DNA from: Spirometra erinaceieuropaei
Lineage: Eukaryota > Platyhelminthes > Cestoda > Diphyllobothriidea > Diphyllobothriidae
Reading direction: 5' to 3'
Assembly: GCA_902702965.1 (NCBI GenBank)
Contig: CACRXP010001023.1
Location: forward strand, 70,287-134,286
DNA: 64,000 bases
Shown here: positions 58,085 to 64,000 of the stretch, in pieces
Layout of the letters: each line of letters begins with the position of its first letter
Numbering within the stretch: position 1 is the stretch's first letter
Made by a program: the position numbers and the translations under genes
The notes under the pieces: generated by a model
What the model saw: only the letters and a program-made list of their open reading frames with translations
Databases searched by the model: none
Told to the model about the DNA's origin: nothing

Positions 58085-59906
58085 ATGTTTGAGGGTGAGT
58101 TAGACTTCCTTGAAAGCGAATGCCTCAAAATCGATCTTAAATCGGCTCTTCAAGTAATATCGAAGGAACGTTATATACAATACGTGACATCTAAGGTATG
58201 TGCAATGCCTGTACTGTTATGTAAAAGTGTATGGTTTCGGAAATCGTCTTTTGACATACAGCGTAGAAAACATAGGGTTCTCTGTGGGGTCCTTTGTCCG
58301 TTTTATTATTTTCGATAGTACTCGCCGAAAGGCAACACGATATTCACCAGCTATAGTTGCGTGTTTCAAGCTGCTGCCTAATGTTAACGTGGGTTTGTTT
58401 TGTGATATACATATTTTCCCATCGTTGCAGAAGATTTGAACATGTGTTTAAACCAGGACAAGGAATCTTTTAGTCTCTTGATTTTCTTCATATTTGTCAC
58501 AGTATTAACTCCAGACCTCTATTTAATCCAACGAGTGCTGGAAAGTCGCACAAACATTCATGAGAACCGGAAAGTTCCTTCGCATGCTCAGCCACTAAGT
58601 TTCCCAAATATCGGGCACAGGTCCGTCCGTGGCATGTATCTTATGCGCTACCTAAGGACACCTGCGGAAGTGGCAGTTTAAATCTGCTGACAGTCGGCAT
58701 TGACCTAAAGCAAAATAGACACCGATTCATGTAACCTTTATTCCCTGTGTGTGGTCGTCTTGCCTTTTCCTGCCTCTCGCTCACATTTAACTTCTGTGCT
58801 TGCGTGTAGCGCGCAGGTTTTCGGAGTGACAGCTTCAGGGAGGTTTTCGGGGAAGATAATCGAAAGAGTCTGTGAGTTTTATTGGGGAATCAACGGAGAG
58901 ACTCCCCTCGTTCGTTATCATTGGCGTCACCTGATGAGAGGAGGAGAGTATGTAGAGCCCTGTCTTGTTTTCCTCTCCAAGTCGTGATTCATGTTTGCAG
59001 GAGGATGTGCCCTCAGCCTGATTTTCTGAACCTTCAGAAGCACATTTGGCAAAGCGACCAAGTACAGATCAGTGGACTGCTTAACAAAACATTCCCCATA
59101 AGCGCCTTAGGACGGTCCTACTTTTTAGGGAACTATCAGATGTAACGTATTTGAATCCAAGGACGCTTCTTGGGACGAATATGTTATAGGTGATGCCGTG
59201 TAAACTCACCTAGGCCTACACAGCCAGACAAATGCACTAAAAGAACACGGGTCCGTATTCGCGACGTAGTGCAAAACGAGGCTGATGCCTTTCTATTACC
59301 AGTCACAATAGGAATTCTGACCGAGTGTTGGCAGAAGCACATGATTCGGTCTCCTGTACGAGACCGAAAGTTCAGACTAATACACGTACCATCCCAGTGA
59401 TCACACGTTCATCTTCTTTACAACAAGGACCTGGGACTTGCACATTCGCTTCCTTTTATTAAACGGTTTTTAATATGCGCAATGGACCTCACCCGTCAGA
59501 CGACATCACGGGATATGTCCACCAGAGGCTTCTTCACCGTGTAATTTTGATACTGACGTAGGTGGAACAAAGGATGTTGCGAAGGAAATCAAGCTGTTCT
59601 CTAACAAATTATTGGACGAATGGGCGCAGGCTTGTGGTTTAAAATTCCCCCTTCAGGTGATTTAAATGATTTTCTCTTGTGTACACGCTCGTGACCTGTC
59701 GTTCTGTTTTCAATATAACCCCATTCGACAATCTATCTGATAACTATGTCCTTTAGGATCTAGTTGACGGCAGAAGGTATCTTATCAGTATGTCTGTTTG
59801 CGTACAAACCACGGTTAAGCATCTTGACGGTCACTTCTGCTGCGCACTTTCGGAACTCGTAAACATGGACGATTCCCCCAAGTGCACATCTCCGGTGGCT
59901 TTCTGA
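58085..59906 (+). CDS. Unrecognised multi-exon protein (exon set incomplete)
   Basis: I do not recognise the family. Four segments are well supported. 58810-58871 lies between GCTTGCGTGTAG and a GTGAGT donor. 59001-59141 follows ATTCATGTTTGCAG and joins the previous exon in phase 2; its peptide includes PQPDFLNLQKHIWQSDQVQI. 59562-59656 encodes 31 clearly coding residues (DVAKEIKLFSNKLLDEWAQA), ending at CAG|GTGATT. 59757-59906 follows TATGTCCTTTAG in phase 0, reads DLVDGRRYLISMSVCVQTTV and ends in TGA. A possible first exon is 58085-58195, with ATG, FEGELDFLESECLKIDLKSA and a strong AAG|GTATGT donor, but I could not join it to 58810 without a missing exon. Another exon must link 59141 (phase 2) to 59562 (phase 1). 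The whole may be a soluble alpha-helical protein; no function is claimed. Confidence 0.5.
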
Positions 59907-60400
59907 CAGTCGAATTACCGAAAAGCTTCTTGTTGGAATTATTTGGAGACTTCCTAATTATTCCACGTAACCGTGACCGTACAGTCGTTGAAGTTCTTTA
60001 AATGGGGATTGCACCTACCCAAAGTTGGTGTGGACACTTGAAAATTTCGACGTATAGATGTGTGCCATCATGCGAAAGAACCCCGTACCAAATAGAAATA
60101 TCAAGATAATTTACTATACTCTACATCTTCCTCACAGTTTTGTCGATGAAGGCTTGCATCTATTGAACCTTCGCATGGCGTAAAGGCACGGTGATCACAT
60201 AACAAAGAGATCTCAGACGTTGAGTCGTTCTCCGCGTGCAGTGGGGATTTTTTCTTGAAAGCAAAAATCTTACCGACCTTTTTCAGGTATTAAAAACATT
60301 ATGCGCATGGACATTTAATTTTGATTAATTGTAATCTGGCTCTGCAGAGGGAAAAAGTGGAGGAGGTCGGAGCATTTTTTGCAAATGAGCATGACACCCG
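59907..60400. other. Short intergenic stretch
   Basis: This should contain the 3' untranslated region of the upstream plus-strand gene. I see no other feature. Confidence 0.4.
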
Positions 60401-60419
60401 AAACCCCATTCGTACACCA

Positions 60420-61508
60420 ATCAGCCGGGCGAAAATACGTAGAACTTCTAGTCACTGGTACATCTGAACGTGCACTTCTTCCAACCGCCGAGCCGGTTGA
60501 TTTCTGAAGTCGAAGCGATACGCAGACATATTCAAGAAATGGCACTTAACTTACCTGATGGTCGCTTGCCCTGTGGTTTTCGGCGAGACTGTAGTCGGAG
60601 CCTCATCCTGAAGATGGCCAGTCGACGATCTGTCCATCCGCCGGCGTCGCAGATCGTCTTCGTCACCGTTACGTCCTATCGACCTCGCCTCCGGACGAGG
60701 ACGTAGTCCAGCAGCCGATGGCGCAGCGATCGCGAATGCATCCGGATCGCCTTCTTCCTCGTCGGCAGGTAGGTGTTGGTTAGGAGTAGGCGGTGTTTTG
60801 CGCTGGTTCGCAGGAGAAGGGAATCGTTGTCGTTGCTGCCGGCGATTCCATGGGGACCCAGCACTCCCCTTCAGACAGTATTGACTGTCCGACGCGGACA
60901 TTGAAGTCATCAAGGAAGGGCAGCTTGCCCGTCTTCGGTACAGTCACCAGAAGGGCGTACAGGTTTTCTTAGAGCTTGATCTTTGCCTTTTCGGGTCTGG
61001 TCATTAGTGGGGCGTAGACACTGACGATGGTAGTAGATTTTGTTCCCCGAAGAATCAGGCGCATGCCCATCAGTCGGTCGTTGATGCCCTGCGGCGGACA
61101 GGGCAGCCGCCCCACGATGACGTTCCAAATGGAAAATGCGAGGCTGGCGTCGCGTTGCTCTGGTCTTGGGCGGTGGATCCAGGCGTAGCCGGCGACCACA
61201 TCCTTCAGTTGGCCTTTTTCAGGGAACCAGGTCTCACTGAGGGCAGTGGTGTCCACCTTGTAGTGCGCCCATTCTCAAGCGACTAATGCCGTCCTTCGTT
61301 CCTGTTGGTTGCTCCTGGGATTGTCTACGTAGAAACAAACATTCCAGGCTGCCAGAGTGAGCGGGGCCACTTTAACAGCCTGTGCGGTTGGGCGAAGGGG
61401 ATGGGACGAGGGCTGCTGTTTGTTTGATCGCTCCGGCCGTGAGTTGTACATCTGCGACCCACAGTCTGCGTGTAGATGACGCGATCCAGGCATTTGTTTA
61501 AGGCACAC
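60420..61508 (-). pseudogene. Endonuclease part of another non-LTR retrotransposon (RTE/Jockey-like), decayed
   Basis: The minus strand encodes LTLAAWNVCFYVDNPRSNQQ (the WNVRSL-type start of an AP-like endonuclease) near 61360-61290. DTTALSETWFPEKGQL (ALSET, catalytic glutamate) is near 61255. TTIVSVYAPLMT is near 61020, and a later block with [12 protein letters not shown] is near 60690. The motifs fall in several frames, so the domain is broken. No reverse transcriptase follows. GC content is higher than in the flanking DNA. This is a third non-LTR lineage in the window. Confidence 0.7.
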
Positions 61509-61509
61509 G

Positions 61510-61880
61510 CGAGGGGTTAAACAGTGCTGTCCCTAAATAGGGCTGTGTAGACACCTCAGACGGCTTCCAAATTCCATTATGGGTTACGATTTCATCTAAT
61601 GCAGGGGAGACCCGAGTTAGTCGGGGTCGCTTACGGTATTACATGTCGCCATCTCGGTCGAACTGTGAAAGTGGGAGAGAGGAAAAAGGCGCACAAATGC
61701 CTGGTAGCCTCATTTAGTTTAGCTTGCCGGTTAGTTATCACGCTGTAGACGCTGGGCAGAGCCCAGCTTCAGGGAACCATGGATGAGAGTTGGGTATCGG
61801 CAAAGGGATGTACGGAGTAGCCTACCATATCCTACACAGTGCCTCCCACAACTAGACGCCCCTTATACCGAATCCAAAAT
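61510..61880. other. No supportable gene
   Basis: Unassigned DNA between the endonuclease relic and the inverted-repeat element. Confidence 0.4.
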
Positions 61881-61881
61881 G

Positions 61882-62860
61882 CAGTCTGTGACCGATCTCA
61901 TGAAATATTAACGGCGATTCCGGCACGATTATGTGATTATGAAGGATTACTTAAGTGGGGTTATAATATTGATTATCTTATGCCACAATTGTCTCATTAT
62001 GTCTTGGTATTTCAGACATACCAGGGTGTTGGCTTTTAAATCGGCTTCTTCGTAGCCTCCATCCAAAACCACATGCGATAAAAATAATTATTCAGTTAGT
62101 ATGCATCTTTCCCATCGATTCTCGGTACCCTTGTAAATTCAAATCTATTTGGTGGAGAGCCTCTATAAAATATTATTTCTTACACTCATTTGATGGCAAA
62201 TTATGTGTTTTTCAAATTTCATGTTTGGAAAAGTGTATCTTCTGCTTTTAAAAAACTTTCCAATAATTAGATTTTTAAGACCATGCGGTGTCCATTCGAA
62301 TAGCATCATATCTGTCTGTTTAATTTTACTCCCCGTTAAGTATACAACATAGTCCACATCCGTTGCAAAGTTTCATGAGCTCCATGTGGTATTTTTTAAT
62401 GACATGGAGGAACGCATGTAGACTGAAAACCCTTAGCAAAAATGTAACGATAGATGGACTCCAAAATTATCCGAGAATAGGAAAACTTTTAAGACCAGAA
62501 AATGGCCTATATTCTAGTGATAACTTTGAAGAACGCATTATTTGACATCAAATGAGTGTGAGAATTTATACTTTTATAGAGGTTCTCCACAAAATATATC
62601 CGACTTTACAAGGGCATCGGAAATCGATGGAGAAAATGCCTACTAACTAAACGGTCATTTTTACCAAGTGTGTTTTTGGATGGTGGCCGAAAAGAAGCCT
62701 ATTTAAAAACCAACACCTTGGTATGCCTGAAATATCACGGGATTATGCCACAATTGTTGCATAAGATAATCAATACTATAAACTCATATACGTGATCCTT
62801 CATAGTCAAAAACACATTTCAGAATTGTCGTTAATTCTTCATGAGATCGGGCACAGACTG
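61882..62860. mobile_element. Foldback-like element: 979-bp long inverted repeat
   Basis: The left arm starts CAGTCTGTGACCGATCTCAT and the right arm ends with its imperfect reverse complement (ATGAGATCGGGCACAGACTG). Similarity continues inward on both arms. Landmarks are TATTGATTATCTTATGC (left, about 61969-61984) against GCATAAGATAATCAATA (right, about 62758-62775), GGTGTTGG against CCAACACC, and CACTCATTTGATG against CATCAAATGAGTG near 62185 and 62555. Weaker similarity reaches the centre near 62370. The two arms read outward as related peptides (HQMSVR in both), so it may be two inverted copies of one repeat rather than a MITE. I could not find a matching target-site duplication. Confidence 0.7.
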
Positions 62861-63910
62861 TAGAGCAAGCATTACGGAAACCTGGATAGCTGACTACCCA
62901 AGAATCGCGACGTCAACTGATGTCACTATAGTCTTCTGGATTTGGGTGCAGCCGGTGAGGATGTTAGCATTTCCTATGCTAAGCCAGACTGTGTCCCCAT
63001 CTCACCTCCCTCTCATGCTGAAACATATCTTATGTCACATGAGCTTTAGGTTTAAATGCTTAGTTTAAAGAGGGACCATGTCACTTCCGGCCGTTCTATT
63101 GAAGCCCATTCTCAACAGGAATTGACGCCAGGGACTTGAAGGCACCCCTCACGTTCTATATAAATGGTTTAGACAAGTAGTAAAGGATTTCCAGGTTTCG
63201 AACTGCCGTTTCCCTCCACAAGGGCTTTTTAACCAATTTGTGGCCGTTTCCGCAAGGTTCTGTCTTCTCCAAACACGATGATATCTCAGTTTAGCCTTAG
63301 CGTCACTAGAAACAAAGATGTGCATAAGAAAAAACGAGTAACCAGTGGGTAAAAAGTGACCATTAGTCATCTACTTTGAATTAATAACTAATGAAATTTA
63401 ATAATGGGTTGTCCTTAAACTAACTGCGACATTTTGTAGGAAATAGCATGAGGACCAAACTGGCCTCATACCTGGTGTCCACCTATTTGCACTGAAAGTG
63501 TTATCACTCTCTAACATGCTGCGTGCACAACTTGTCAGGAATTTAATTTGACCTTCCTCACATGAACACGTAGATTCCTACCATACAATCTTTCAGGAAA
63601 GTCTAGAGGTTTTCAGTCAAACTGAATTTTTAATGTCAAGAGTCCAGTCAACTGCATTGGGCTCCAAAGTCTTCATGTAAATCGCGACTCGTTAGTTTCA
63701 TGAGTTGATGTCAGATAACCTTGAAGGAATGCAAATAGATCAAACTTCAGGTCGCAGATATCGGTATGCAGAGAAAATCAAAATAAATCCCAGGCTAGGT
63801 TTTCATTTTGTGACCTGGACTCTATAAAACATTGTGTGTGAACGCAAACGCCAAACAGCAGACTACTGATTAGCATCACTACCGTTAGTTCGTAAGTTTT
63901 ATCCAAAGAA
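62861..63910. other. No supportable gene
   Basis: AT-rich DNA with short open frames on both strands and no domain or repeat recognised. Confidence 0.4.
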
Positions 63911-63914
63911 GTTT

Positions 63915-64000
63915 CATATTGACCCAACTGTGAAAAACTCGGCGCCTCGGTAGGATTCGAACTCACGCAGTAAGGAGAAGGCTTGAGTACAGTCAACGCT
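63915..64000 (-). repeat. SINE family 2 copy (minus), cut by the window end
   Basis: On the minus strand AGCGTTGACTGTACTCAAGC is the middle of the tRNA-like head. GAGTTCGAATCCTACCGAGG is box B, and GCGCCGAGTTTTTCACAGTT plus GGGTCAATA is the body. It is the best preserved body of this family in the window. Box A lies beyond 64000. Confidence 0.75.

Noticed and set aside
58200..58439. 79-codon plus-strand open frame following the candidate first exon
   Set aside because: The peptide looks protein-like, but no GT-AG pair joins it in frame to the exon at 58085-58195, and its start is GTG.
1..64000. CRISPR array, bacterial operon, phage or LTR retrotransposon
   Set aside because: No regularly spaced repeats, no Shine-Dalgarno-led gene clusters, no integrase or protease motifs, and no paired LTRs could be found.

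Overview
This window is eukaryotic chromosomal DNA, most likely from a flatworm (Platyhelminthes), and I infer a tapeworm of the diphyllobothriid type. Three things support this. The host genes are split into exons with consensus GT-AG borders, several of them around introns of only 29-37 bp. The intergenic and intronic DNA is full of CR1/Jockey-like non-LTR retrotransposons, Penelope-like elements (PLEs) with a GIY-YIG endonuclease, and tRNA-derived SINEs. There is no operon, Shine-Dalgarno or bacterial gene structure. The organism call is an inference, because no species marker was searched.

Four host genes can be seen. (1) 36-8352, minus: at least four phase-matched exons of a serine/proline-rich protein that I do not recognise; its 5' part is not found. 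(2) 15284-22404, minus: a complete six-exon gene for the F-box protein FBXO28 (predicted 366 aa), whose introns grow from 37 and 35 bp at the 5' end to 4.2 kb at the 3' end. (3) 54293-55491, plus: a three-exon gene for the mitochondrial large-subunit ribosomal protein L30 (MRPL30), with a 29-bp intron and an extra C-terminal exon. (4) About 58085-59906, plus: several phase-compatible exons of an unrecognised protein, ending in a clear terminal exon.

The middle of the window, about 26.0-53.0 kb, is a retrotransposon graveyard. CR1-like copies lie at 27.5-31.36, 31.37-32.2, 37.7-39.35 and 45.48-47.23 kb (plus) and at 41.6-45.4 kb (minus). A second Jockey/CR1-type lineage lies on the minus strand at 34.0-36.9 and 40.67-41.46 kb. 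A 5'-truncated PLE with an uninterrupted reverse transcriptase/GIY-YIG frame (42930-44518) is nested in the minus-strand CR1 copy and flanked by a 13-bp direct repeat. Its 3' region carries a hammerhead-ribozyme-like core. A second PLE lineage runs into the 390-base assembly gap at 38060-38449. Older PLE relics are at 13.2-14.5 kb (plus) and 50.5-52.6 kb (minus). An RTE/Jockey-type endonuclease relic is at 60.4-61.5 kb (minus).

Other structures are degenerate TTAGGG/CCCTAA-like blocks arranged as mirror arms around a head-to-head SINE pair (47.34-49.33 kb), two more head-to-head SINE pairs (32.8-33.0 and 56.7-57.3 kb), and a 979-bp foldback-like inverted repeat (61882-62860). The remaining stretches are AT-rich intronic or intergenic DNA in which I see no supportable gene.
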